Below, piece after piece: positions 33,354 to 40,917 of a stretch of DNA of 64,000 bases. Under the pieces are notes generated by a model, which saw nothing but the letters and a program-made list of their open reading frames with translations, was not told where the DNA came from and did not search any database. The stretch covers positions 42,908-106,907 of the forward strand of contig JAOBWK010000036.1 of NCBI GenBank assembly GCA_025463305.1, read 5' to 3'. How positions within the stretch are numbered: position 1 is the first letter of the stretch; each line of letters begins with the position of its first letter. The stretch comes from Ilumatobacteraceae bacterium. GTDB taxonomy: Bacteria; Actinomycetota; Acidimicrobiia; Acidimicrobiales; Ilumatobacteraceae. A program made the position numbers and the translations under genes.

Positions 33354-34801
33354 CCCAGCACGACACCGTGGCGATGCCGATCGCCCCCATCGACCTCGGC
33401 GAGCCGAAGCGGCTGCACGTAGTCGGCGTGGGCGGCCCGGGGATGAGCGCGATCGCGATCGTGCTCGCCGAGATGGGCCACAGCGTGTCCGGCAGCGACC
33501 TGCGCGAGAAGCCGATCCTCGACCGGCTCCGTGCCGCTGGCATCGCGGTGCAGGTCGAGCACGACCGCGCCAACGTGCACGGCGTCGACGCCGTCACCGC
33601 GTCCACCGCGGTCCCGGCGCGCAACATCGAGCTCGACGAGGCCCGCCGCCAGGGCAGCCTGGTGCTGAGCCGGGCCGGGATGCTCGCCGGCATCTGCGCC
33701 CAGGCCCGCTCGCTCGCCGTGGCCGGCACCCACGGCAAGACCACGACGTCGAGCATGTTGATGCTGGCGCTGGTCGAGGCCGGGTTGCGGCCGAGCTTCG
33801 TGATCGGCGGCGACGTCACCGACATGGGCACCGGCGCGCAGTGGACGGGCGGCGAGTGGTTCGTCGTCGAAGCCGACGAGAGCGACGGCACCCACCTGGA
33901 GCTGCCCCTGCACGGCACGATCCTCACCAACGTCGAGGTCGACCACCTCGATCACTTCGGCTCCTTCGCCGGCATCGTCGACAGCTTCGACCGGTACCTC
34001 GCCCAGATCCCCGGACCGAAGGTGCTGTGTGCCGACGATGCCGTGTGCGCCGAGCTGGCGACCCGTCACGACGGGATCACCTACGGCCTCACCGCGGGTG
34101 CGCAGTACCGCGCCGTCGATCTGCGTCCGGCCGACGGCGCCTTCCACTTCGCGGTGGAGCACACCGCCGACCCCTCCGGTGCCACCGGCACGCACCGACT
34201 CGGCGAGATCCGCCTACCGCTGCGAGGCACCCACAACGTCCAGAACGCGACGGGCGTCGTCGCGATGGCGATGTCGATCGGCATCGAGTTCGACGTGGTG
34301 GCTGCGGCGCTGGCCCGCTTCGGTGGCGTTGCCCGGCGCTTCGACATCCGCGGCCACAGCGGCGGCGCGACCCTCGTCGACGACTATGCCCACCTGCCCA
34401 CCGAGATCGCCGCGGTGCTCGCGGCTGCCCGGCAGAGCGGCGACGCGTGGAAGCGCATCGTCGCCGTGTTCCAACCGAACCGCTACAACCGGATGGCCGA
34501 GCTCTGGCCGGCGTACAAGGACGCCTTCGTCGACGCCGATGTCGTGGTGCTCACCGACATCTTCGCCTCGGGCACCACGCCCATCCCGGGTGTCACCGGG
34601 AAGCTCGTCGTCAACGCAGTGCTCGACGCGCACCGGCGCGCCCGGGTCGTGTGGCTCCCGCGGCGGACGGACCTGATCGACTTCCTCGCCGCCGAGCTGC
34701 GCGTCGGCGATGTGTCGATCTCGATGGGCTGCGGCGACATCGCCTCGTTGCCCGAAGAGGTGATCGCCGCCCGCGACGAGATCGATTCGGCCCGGCGATG
34801 A
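33350..34801 (+). CDS. murC: UDP-MurNAc:L-alanine ligase MurC
   Basis: A 483-aa Mur ligase that adds the first L-alanine. The UDP-binding glycine loop is 'HVVGVGGPGMSAIAIVLAE', then 'VSGSDLREKP', the ATP loop 'AVAGTHGKTTTSSML' (GTHGKTTT is MurC-specific), 'FVVEADESDGTHLEL', 'NVEVDHLDHFGS', and C-terminal 'LVDDYAHLPTEIAAVL'. ATGA overlaps occur at both ends (murG and murB), so it is translated within the core operon. Confidence 0.95.
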   Translation: MTQHDTVAMPIAPIDLGEPKRLHVVGVGGPGMSAIAIVLAEMGHSVSGSDLREKPILDRLRAAGIAVQVEHDRANVHGVDAVTASTAVPARNIELDEARRQGSLVLSRAGMLAGICAQARSLAVAGTHGKTTTSSMLMLALVEAGLRPSFVIGGDVTDMGTGAQWTGGEWFVVEADESDGTHLELPLHGTILTNVEVDHLDHFGSFAGIVDSFDRYLAQIPGPKVLCADDAVCAELATRHDGITYGLTAGAQYRAVDLRPADGAFHFAVEHTADPSGATGTHRLGEIRLPLRGTHNVQNATGVVAMAMSIGIEFDVVAAALARFGGVARRFDIRGHSGGATLVDDYAHLPTEIAAVLAAARQSGDAWKRIVAVFQPNRYNRMAELWPAYKDAFVDADVVVLTDIFASGTTPIPGVTGKLVVNAVLDAHRRARVVWLPRRTDLIDFLAAELRVGDVSISMGCGDIASLPEEVIAARDEIDSARR

Positions 34802-35775
34802 CGGCCCACGACCGCATCGATCAGGCCGGCGCGCTGCTCGACGGCTTCGTCGAGCGCGACGTGCCGCTGGCCCCGCTCACGACGTACCGCGTCGGCGGCA
34901 GCGCGGCGCTGATGGCCCGGCCGCGCACCCTCGACGATCTCCACGGCGTCGCCAAGGCCCTGGCCATCACCGAGCTCCCGGTGCTCGTGGTCGGACGCGG
35001 CTCGAACCTGCTCGTCGCCGACAGCGGCTTCCACGGCATCGCGGTGCGGCTCGACGGGATGACGGTCGACGGGCTCAGCGGTCCGGTCACGGCGTGCTAC
35101 CGGGTCGACGGCACGCAGGTCGTCGCCAGCGCGTCGACCCTGCTCCCACAGCTCGCCCGGCGGCTCGTCGCCGAATCGCTGACCGGTTTCGAGTGGGCGG
35201 TCGGCGTGCCCGGCAGCATCGGCGGTGCAGTGCGGATGAACGCCGGCGGACACGGCAGCGACATGCAGGCGTGCCTCGTCGACGTGCAGCTGTTCGACCT
35301 CACCAACCAGTTCTGCGGCTGGGTCGACGCCGGCCGGCTCGGCCTGCGCTTCCGGGGCAGCGACCTCGCCGGGCACCAGGTCGTGCTGCAGGCACGCATC
35401 CAGCTGGCTGCCGGCGACCGCGAGGCGTCGCAGCGCGAGCTCGACGAGATCGTCCGCTGGCGGCGCGAGAAGCAGCCCGGTGGGCAGAACGCCGGCTCGG
35501 TGTTCGTCAACCCGATCCCCGGCGAGCTGGCGGCCGGCGAGCTCGTCGAGCGCGTCGGCCTGCGCGGCTTCACCTACGGCACCGCCGCGGTGTCCGACAA
35601 GCACGCCAACTTCATCCAGGGCAGCGACGGTGGCACCGCCGCCGACGTGCTCGCGCTCATCGAGCTGGTGCGCGCCCGGGTGGCCGCCGAGACCGGCTTC
35701 GTGCTGCGTAGCGAGGTCCGCCTCGTGGGCTTCGACGACGCCGAGCAGGGCGACGAGGCCGGGGTGGCGTTGTGA
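34798..35775 (+). CDS. murB: UDP-N-acetylenolpyruvoylglucosamine reductase MurB
   Basis: A 325-aa FAD enzyme reducing enolpyruvyl-UDP-GlcNAc to UDP-MurNAc with NADPH. 'PLTTYRVGGSAALMARP' opens the FAD domain, 'VVGRGSNLLVADSGF' and 'FEWAVGVPGSIGGAVRMNAG' bind FAD, and 'GGQNAGSVFVNP' holds the proton-donor serine of type I MurB. The late 'VSDKHANFIQGSDGGTAADV' holds the conserved His/Asn region. It overlaps murC and ftsQ by four bases each. Confidence 0.94.
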   Translation: MTAHDRIDQAGALLDGFVERDVPLAPLTTYRVGGSAALMARPRTLDDLHGVAKALAITELPVLVVGRGSNLLVADSGFHGIAVRLDGMTVDGLSGPVTACYRVDGTQVVASASTLLPQLARRLVAESLTGFEWAVGVPGSIGGAVRMNAGGHGSDMQACLVDVQLFDLTNQFCGWVDAGRLGLRFRGSDLAGHQVVLQARIQLAAGDREASQRELDEIVRWRREKQPGGQNAGSVFVNPIPGELAAGELVERVGLRGFTYGTAAVSDKHANFIQGSDGGTAADVLALIELVRARVAAETGFVLRSEVRLVGFDDAEQGDEAGVAL

Positions 35776-37184
35776 GCGAACCGCGCCTCCCGCTCGGCGA
35801 GGGGAGCGTGCCCGACAAGGCCCTCGAGGAGCTGCTCGCCGCGTTCGCCTCCGACACGCCGGCGCATGCCGCAGCGATCGACTTCGACGATCCGTCGATC
35901 GACCGGATGCTCGGCCTCGGCGACGATGCGCACGTCGATGCCCCGAACCATGGCTCGCCGAGTGACGACGCCTCGCCGGCAGCCGGCTTGGTCACCCAAC
36001 CGGTCGACGAGATCGTGACGGGGCAGCTGCCGCCCACCGCCTCCACCCCGACCACGCCGGCGCCGCCCGACGCGCCCGTCGATGGCACCGCGGACGCGCC
36101 CCACATCGACCAGGCCGGCGGCGTCGGCGACCATGCGGATGCGCCGATCGTCACCTCGGCGGTCGACGCGGTCCCGGCTGACCCCGAGCCCGTTCGGTCG
36201 CCGTCGGATCCACCGCAGCGGGCCACGATCAAGATCGGCGGCGGCGACGACCTGCCCGACGCGCTCTACCTCGACGAGGAGGCCGGCGATCGCCTCCGCG
36301 GCGCGGGCCGGGCCACCGAGGCCTCGATCCGCGAGGAGCGCACCACCATCTTGATCGCCGCCGACGACGAGATGGAGGGCGCCTCGGGCGGCATCCCGTT
36401 GGCCACCGGACCGTCGTCGATGGACCCGCGCCTGCGCGCCCGGCGGATCGCCGTCAAGCGCGCCGTGGGCCGTAAGCGGTTGAAGTGGTTCGTGCTCGCT
36501 GGCGTCATCATCCTCGTGCTGACTGCCGGCTTCGCGGTGCTCGGTTCGTCGCTGTTCGCGGTGAACAACGTCAACGACATCACCATCAGCGGGGCGCGGC
36601 GCATCTCCCAGACGGATCTCGATGCGGCCATCAAGCGCATCGTCCACCATCCCGTGCTGCTGATCGACACCCACTCGATCGAGGCCCAGCTCGAGCGCTC
36701 GCCCTGGGTGCGCGAGGCACGGGTCTCGGTGCACTTCCCGCACACGGCATCGATCGAGCTGCTGGAGCGGGTGCCACTGGCGACCTACGCCGGCCCCGAC
36801 GGCAAGTTCCGGATCATCGACGTCGAGGGCCGTGTGGTCGACGTCATCCAGAACCAACCGGTCGAGTTCATGCTCATCACCGGCAACGGCGTCAACGCCT
36901 CGCCGGGCACGTCGGCCGGCGACGGGTTCACCCACGCGGCCGAACTGGTCGAGGCGCTCAGCCCGGCGGTGCGGTCGCGAACCGCCTCGATCGGCGTGAG
37001 CGAGACGGGCGCGCTGTCGATCGCGTTCCACAACGGCGCGACGGTGCAGCTGGGGGCACCGACGGAGCTGCTCGACAAGCTGACCCGGCTGGAGGCGTTC
37101 CTGGCGAAGGACGACGATGCGTGCACCGGCACGATCGACGTCGCGACGAACGAGATCGGCAGCTGCGGCGGCGGTGGGAGCTGA
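35772..37184 (+). CDS. ftsQ: Division protein FtsQ with long acidic N-terminal region
   Basis: A 470-aa bitopic divisome protein. A POTRA domain ('NDITISGARRISQTDLDAAI') follows a single membrane helix at about residues 238-260, and the extracytoplasmic beta domain continues through 'SPWVREARVSVHFPHTASIE'. The cytoplasmic N-terminus is ~235 residues, Asp/Pro/Ala-rich and likely disordered, much longer than in most FtsQ proteins. GTG 35772 overlaps the murB stop. It is the last gene before the ftsZ promoter. Confidence 0.88.
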   Translation: MSEPRLPLGEGSVPDKALEELLAAFASDTPAHAAAIDFDDPSIDRMLGLGDDAHVDAPNHGSPSDDASPAAGLVTQPVDEIVTGQLPPTASTPTTPAPPDAPVDGTADAPHIDQAGGVGDHADAPIVTSAVDAVPADPEPVRSPSDPPQRATIKIGGGDDLPDALYLDEEAGDRLRGAGRATEASIREERTTILIAADDEMEGASGGIPLATGPSSMDPRLRARRIAVKRAVGRKRLKWFVLAGVIILVLTAGFAVLGSSLFAVNNVNDITISGARRISQTDLDAAIKRIVHHPVLLIDTHSIEAQLERSPWVREARVSVHFPHTASIELLERVPLATYAGPDGKFRIIDVEGRVVDVIQNQPVEFMLITGNGVNASPGTSAGDGFTHAAELVEALSPAVRSRTASIGVSETGALSIAFHNGATVQLGAPTELLDKLTRLEAFLAKDDDACTGTIDVATNEIGSCGGGGS

Positions 37185-37278
37185 CGGTCGTCAGCGCCAG
37201 GAATGACCGGATCACCCCTTGACCCTCCCGCTTTCGGGACGATGGACATGTCAGGATGAGGACCAAGAAACCGTGTGG

Positions 37279-37292
37279 CAGGCTCTAGCCTG
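37279..37292 (+). promoter_or_regulatory. Palindrome over the ftsZ -10 box
   Basis: CAGGCT, two bases, AGCCTG: perfect six-base arms. The -10-like TAGCCT (37286-37291) lies inside the right arm, so a dimeric regulator binding here would cover the ftsZ promoter. The same TAGCCT hexamer precedes sepF. Confidence 0.45.
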
Positions 37293-37318
37293 CTGTGTCA
37301 CATGTTTGAGCAGAGGTC

Positions 37319-37323
37319 GGAGG
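37319..37323 (+). promoter_or_regulatory. Strong ribosome binding site of ftsZ
   Basis: GGAGG seven bases before ATG 37331. It is one of the few strong Shine-Dalgarno sites in the window and fits the high expression needed for FtsZ. Confidence 0.7.
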
Positions 37324-37330
37324 TTCCCTG

Positions 37331-38431
37331 ATGGCAGGCGCACCACAGAATTATCTCGCGATGATCAAGGTCATCGGCGTTGGCGGCGGTGGCGTCAACG
37401 CCGTGAACCGGATGATCGACGCGGGGTTGAAGGGCGTCGAGTTCATCGCGGTCAACACCGACGCGCAGGCGCTGCTGATGAGCGACGCCGACGTCAAGCT
37501 CGACATCGGGCGCGAGCTCACGCGTGGTCTCGGTGCTGGCAGCGACCCCGAAGTGGGCCGCGCCGCCGGTGAGTCCCACGCCGAAGAGATCGAAGAGATG
37601 ATCAAGGGCGCCGACATGGTGTTCATCACCGCGGGCGAGGGCGGCGGCACCGGCACCGGTGCGGCACCCGTCATCGCCGAGATCGCCAAGAAGATGGGCG
37701 CGCTCACCATCGGCGTCGTCACCCGCCCGTTCGCCTTCGAGGGCCGTCGCCGCTCGGTCCAGGCCGACACCGGTGTCACCAAGCTCAAGGAGAAGGTCGA
37801 CACGCTCATCGTCATCCCGAACGATCGGCTGCTCACGGTCGCCAACGAGAAGACCAGCGTGCTCAACGCGTTCAAGATGGCCGACGAGGTGCTGCTCCAG
37901 GGCGTCTCCGGTATCACCAACCTGATCACGACGCCGGGGCTGATCAACACCGACTTCGCCGACGTGCGGATGATCCTGTCCAACGCCGGCTCGGCGCTGA
38001 TGGGCATCGGCCAGGCCAGCGGCGAGAACCGCTCGGTCACCGCCGCGAAGGCCGCCATCAGCAGCCCGCTGCTCGAGGCCGCCATCGACGGCGCTCGCGG
38101 CATCCTGCTGAACATCACCGGCCCGTCGAGCATGGGCCTGTTCGAGATGAACGCCGCTGCCGAGATCATCCACGGCGTCGCCCATCAGGACGCGAACATC
38201 ATCTTCGGCACCGTCATCGACGACGAGATGGGCGACGAGATCAAGGTCACCGTCATCGCCGCCGGCTTCGATCGCTGGGACACCCCCGGCAGCAGCTCGT
38301 CCCCGCGCCCGGCCACCAAGCCGGCCGAGGCCCCGAAGTCGCCGTCCACGATCAAGGACCTGTTCGCCACCGACGCACCGGATCCGCTCGACGACGACGA
38401 CGATTTCGACGTCCCGTCCTTCCTCAAGTAA
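37331..38431 (+). CDS. ftsZ: Cell division GTPase FtsZ
   Basis: A 366-aa tubulin-like GTPase forming the Z ring. The glycine loop '[12 protein letters not shown]' (17-28), the tubulin signature '[10 protein letters not shown]' (104-113), the T7 catalytic loop '[11 protein letters not shown]' and the C-terminal domain are all present. The disordered linker ends in the acidic conserved peptide '[13 protein letters not shown]', the site for SepF in actinobacteria. It has its own promoter and strong ribosome binding site, separate from the upstream mur genes. FtsA is absent, as in other actinobacteria. Confidence 0.97.
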   Translation: MAGAPQNYLAMIKVIGVGGGGVNAVNRMIDAGLKGVEFIAVNTDAQALLMSDADVKLDIGRELTRGLGAGSDPEVGRAAGESHAEEIEEMIKGADMVFITAGEGGGTGTGAAPVIAEIAKKMGALTIGVVTRPFAFEGRRRSVQADTGVTKLKEKVDTLIVIPNDRLLTVANEKTSVLNAFKMADEVLLQGVSGITNLITTPGLINTDFADVRMILSNAGSALMGIGQASGENRSVTAAKAAISSPLLEAAIDGARGILLNITGPSSMGLFEMNAAAEIIHGVAHQDANIIFGTVIDDEMGDEIKVTVIAAGFDRWDTPGSSSSPRPATKPAEAPKSPSTIKDLFATDAPDPLDDDDDFDVPSFLK

Positions 38432-38459
38432 GCATCGAGCCGAACCGCTCCACGCGCTG

Positions 38460-39149
38460 ATGTCCGACATCATCGACTCGGCCGCCGTCGCCGAGGCGGT
38501 CACCGCTGTGCGGGCGCGCATCGACGCGGCCGGCCATGGGCGCGACGTGCAGCTGATCGCGGTCACCAAGGGCTTCGGTGCCGACGCGATCCTCGCCGCG
38601 GTCGCCGCGGGGTGCACCGCCGTCGGTGAGAACTATGCCCAGGAACTGCAACAGAAGGCCCAGGAACTGCCGGGCGACAATGCGTGGGCCAGACCGGAGA
38701 TCCACTTCATCGGCCAGCTGCAGACCAACAAGGTCCGCAGCATCGCCGGTGTGGTCGACGTGTGGCAGACGGTCGACCGCGACTCGCTCGCCGACGAGAT
38801 CGCCAAGCGCGCGCCGGGGGCGCGGATCTTCGTCCAGGTGAACACCACCGACGAGCCGCAGAAGGGTGGCTGCGCACCAGTGGGCACGGCTGCACTCGTC
38901 GATCACTGCCGTGCCGCAGGGCTGGCGGTCGAGGGCTTGATGACGGTCGGGCCGACGTCCACCGACGCAGCCGTCACCGCCGAGGCCTTCGCGGCGCTGC
39001 GTTCGCTCGCCGCGCAGGTCGGGGTTTCGGAGCTGTCGATGGGGATGAGCGGCGACTTCGAGCTCGCCATCGCGAATGGTGCAACGCACGTGCGCATCGG
39101 GGGTGCGCTGTTCGGTCCGCGTCCCAATCGGCGCACGCAGATCGGATAG
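38460..39149 (+). CDS. PLP homeostasis protein YggS/YlmE (PROSC family)
   Basis: A 229-aa PLP-binding TIM barrel related to the alanine racemase N-domain. The PLP lysine is in 'LIAVTKGFG', followed by 'VGENYAQELQQKAQEL', 'IHFIGQLQTNKVRSI', 'QVNTTDEPQKGG' and the phosphate-binding 'ELSMGMSGDFELAIANGATH'. The family has no known catalytic activity and buffers cellular PLP. It usually lies between ftsZ and sepF; the pgeF (YfiH) gene often found with it is absent here. The gap from ftsZ is 28 bases. Confidence 0.92.
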   Translation: MSDIIDSAAVAEAVTAVRARIDAAGHGRDVQLIAVTKGFGADAILAAVAAGCTAVGENYAQELQQKAQELPGDNAWARPEIHFIGQLQTNKVRSIAGVVDVWQTVDRDSLADEIAKRAPGARIFVQVNTTDEPQKGGCAPVGTAALVDHCRAAGLAVEGLMTVGPTSTDAAVTAEAFAALRSLAAQVGVSELSMGMSGDFELAIANGATHVRIGGALFGPRPNRRTQIG

Positions 39150-39152
39150 CCT
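39147..39152 (+). promoter_or_regulatory. Possible sepF -10 box overlapping the yggS stop
   Basis: TAGCCT uses the yggS TAG stop codon as its first three bases. It is identical to the ftsZ hexamer and lies 21 bases before the sepF ATG, leaving room for the AGGAGGG ribosome binding site. Confidence 0.4.
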
Positions 39153-39173
39153 CAGAGCAGGAGGGTTTACTGG

Positions 39174-39749
39174 ATGTCAATCATGAAGCGGGCGATGGAC
39201 TTTTTGGGTCTCGGCCCCGATGATGCATACGACGACTACGACGTGCCGCCCGAGCCGGAGCGGCCGATGCGCGCGCAGCGCGCCCCGCGTGAGCCCGAGC
39301 CCGTGGCCCGGTCCAGTCGATCGTCGTACCAGGAGCCCGAGGAGGAGATGGTTCGCGCCGCTCCTGCACGTCCGAGCTTCCCCCTCACCAACACGGAGGC
39401 CAGCATGTCCCGTCGGCCACAGCAGCCCAACGACGACTCCTCCGTGCAGCCGAGGCCGACCAACCCGCGGCCGCCGGCCACGCCGACGGTGCGCACCCTG
39501 CCCATCGCCGGCGAGCCCGCGACGGTCAAGCCGCGCCGGTTCGATCAGGCCCAGGAGATCGCCGACCGGTTCAAGGAAGGCCTCCCGGTCATCATGAACC
39601 TCGAGAACACGGACCGCGACGTCTCGCGCCGGCTCATCGACTTCGCGAGCGGCATCTGCTACGGCCTCAACGGCAGCATGGAGAAGGTCGCCAGCGGCGT
39701 CTACCTGCTCAAGCCGCTCAACCGCCAGAACGGCGGCTACGACAACTGA
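39174..39749 (+). CDS. sepF: Cell division protein SepF
   Basis: A 191-aa FtsZ-binding membrane tether. The N-terminal amphipathic helix 'MSIMKRAMDFLGLG' binds membrane, a disordered Pro/Arg/Glu-rich linker follows, and the C-terminal SepF domain (about 105-185) includes 'VIMNLENTDRDVSRRLIDFA' and 'GICYGLNGSMEKVASGVYLL'. In actinobacteria lacking FtsA it is the main Z-ring anchor. AGGAGGG lies eight bases before the ATG. A yggT gene, often next, is missing. Confidence 0.93.
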   Translation: MSIMKRAMDFLGLGPDDAYDDYDVPPEPERPMRAQRAPREPEPVARSSRSSYQEPEEEMVRAAPARPSFPLTNTEASMSRRPQQPNDDSSVQPRPTNPRPPATPTVRTLPIAGEPATVKPRRFDQAQEIADRFKEGLPVIMNLENTDRDVSRRLIDFASGICYGLNGSMEKVASGVYLLKPLNRQNGGYDN

Positions 39750-39787
39750 CGACCCGCCGTGGTGCTCAGGTCATCGCCCAGGCGGCG

Positions 39788-39793
39788 TAGCAT
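39788..39793 (+). promoter_or_regulatory. Leaderless -10 box of divIVA
   Basis: TAGCAT, eight bases before ATG 39802. Confidence 0.5.
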
Positions 39794-39801
39794 CGAGCGT
39801 C

Positions 39802-40671
39802 ATGGAATTGAGTCCGCAGTCCGTCGCGAGCACCACCTTCAAAACCGTCAAGAAGGGGTACGACCCCGACGAGGTGCGTGCCTACCTCGCCCAGCTGGCA
39901 ACGGCGATCGAGAGCGCCCAGTCGCAGGCCCAGGCAATGGAGGCGAGAGCCCGTGCAGCCGTGGCCCGGCTGCAGGAGCTGGCCGCCCAGCCGGCGCCGT
40001 CGCACACGCCGCCATCGATCCCCAAGCCCGACGCCGAGACCGTGGCGGCCGCGCCCGTCGCGCCGGTCGCTGCCGTGCACGAGTCAGAGACCATCAGCCG
40101 CACGCTGCTGCTCGCCCAGCGCACCGCCGACACCACCGTGGCCGACGCCCAGAACGAGGCGGCGCGGATACGCAACGAGGCCGAGGCCGCGGCCAAGCAC
40201 GCCGTCGACACCGCTCGCGAGACCCAGGCACGGATGATCGAAGACGCCAAGGCCGAGGCCCGTCAGGCCGGTGAGGGTGCGCGCATCGAGGTCGAGAGCG
40301 AGGTGCAGGCGCTGCTCGCCCGTCGCGAGTTCCTGCTCAGCGACGTCGACCACCTCGAGCAGCACGTGATCACCCACCGTGAGCGCCTGCGCGACGTCGC
40401 GTTCGCGCTCACCGACATCGTCGAGAACGCGCCGGCCGGTCTGGCCGACATCCGCCGGCCGCTGATGTCGGCGGTGGTCGACGAGCAGCCGTCACGTCCG
40501 GCCGCCGACGAGCAGGAGCCGACCCAGGCGATGCCCCGCCTCGACGTCACCAGCACCGCCACCGGCGCCGGACCCTCGACGCCCGTTGCGAACGACACCG
40601 ACAACCTTCCCCTCAGCGACATGACGCCGGCGTTCGGCGGCGAGCTGCCGTTCATCGGCGACGACGCCTGA
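39802..40671 (+). CDS. divIVA: DivIVA/Wag31-like polar growth protein
   Basis: A 289-aa coiled-coil protein. The N-terminal DivIVA membrane-binding domain is visible as 'TTFKTVKKGYDPDEVRAYLA'; a Pro/Ala linker (about 70-95) and a long coiled coil (about 95-200) with 'RIEVESEVQALLARREFL' follow, and then an acidic, disordered C-terminus. Homologues organise polar wall growth in actinobacteria. The usual extra charged turn after the N-terminal domain is less clear, so some relatives may be annotated only as DivIVA-domain proteins. Confidence 0.88.
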   Translation: MELSPQSVASTTFKTVKKGYDPDEVRAYLAQLATAIESAQSQAQAMEARARAAVARLQELAAQPAPSHTPPSIPKPDAETVAAAPVAPVAAVHESETISRTLLLAQRTADTTVADAQNEAARIRNEAEAAAKHAVDTARETQARMIEDAKAEARQAGEGARIEVESEVQALLARREFLLSDVDHLEQHVITHRERLRDVAFALTDIVENAPAGLADIRRPLMSAVVDEQPSRPAADEQEPTQAMPRLDVTSTATGAGPSTPVANDTDNLPLSDMTPAFGGELPFIGDDA

Positions 40672-40682
40672 TCGTTCACCGC

Positions 40683-40688
40683 TAGGAT
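40683..40688 (+). promoter_or_regulatory. Candidate -10 box of the ileS T-box transcript
   Basis: TAGGAT about seven bases before the first conserved leader stem, giving a transcript start near 40695. Confidence 0.45.
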
Positions 40689-40694
40689 TTTTGT

Positions 40695-40917
40695 AACGGC
40701 ATCGACGAGGCCATCACCTCCGAGCCTTCGGAAGAACGTGCGGCTCCGGCCGCATCACTAGAACCGAACGGGTCCAGCCCGTCATCGCTGGCGAACACGA
40801 GTGACCGGCGGCTGCGGCCGTCGGTAAGCAGGGTGGTACCGCGGGCTCCGGCTCGTCCCTGATCCAGCAGTCGGCGATCGAGCTCGATCGCCGGATCGTC
40901 TCGAACAGGAGCCCTCC
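40695..40917 (+). promoter_or_regulatory. Isoleucine T-box riboswitch, ultrashort stem I, translational type
   Basis: The T-box sequence AGGGTGGTACCGCGG is at 40830-40844. Near the 5' end a tiny stem GAGG/CCTC (40707-40710 with 40717-40720) displays a six-base loop holding ATC (40713-40715), an isoleucine codon that acts as specifier. Further hairpins include TGCGG/CCGCA and ACGGG/CCCGT. GGGCTCC (40843-40849) is complementary to GGAGCCC (40908-40914), which contains the ribosome binding site AGGAG, so uncharged tRNA-Ile should free the site. A perfect GC-rich palindrome (40872-40893) stacks between. The layout matches the ultrashort T-boxes of actinobacterial ileS genes. Confidence 0.9.
40872..40893 (+). 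promoter_or_regulatory. Perfect hairpin inside the ileS leader
   Basis: CGGCGATCGA/TCGATCGCCG forms a 22-base palindrome, giving about nine pairs around a four-base loop; outer GATCC/GGATC can extend it. It brings the T-box region close to the ribosome binding site, supporting the sequestrator pairing. Confidence 0.6.
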
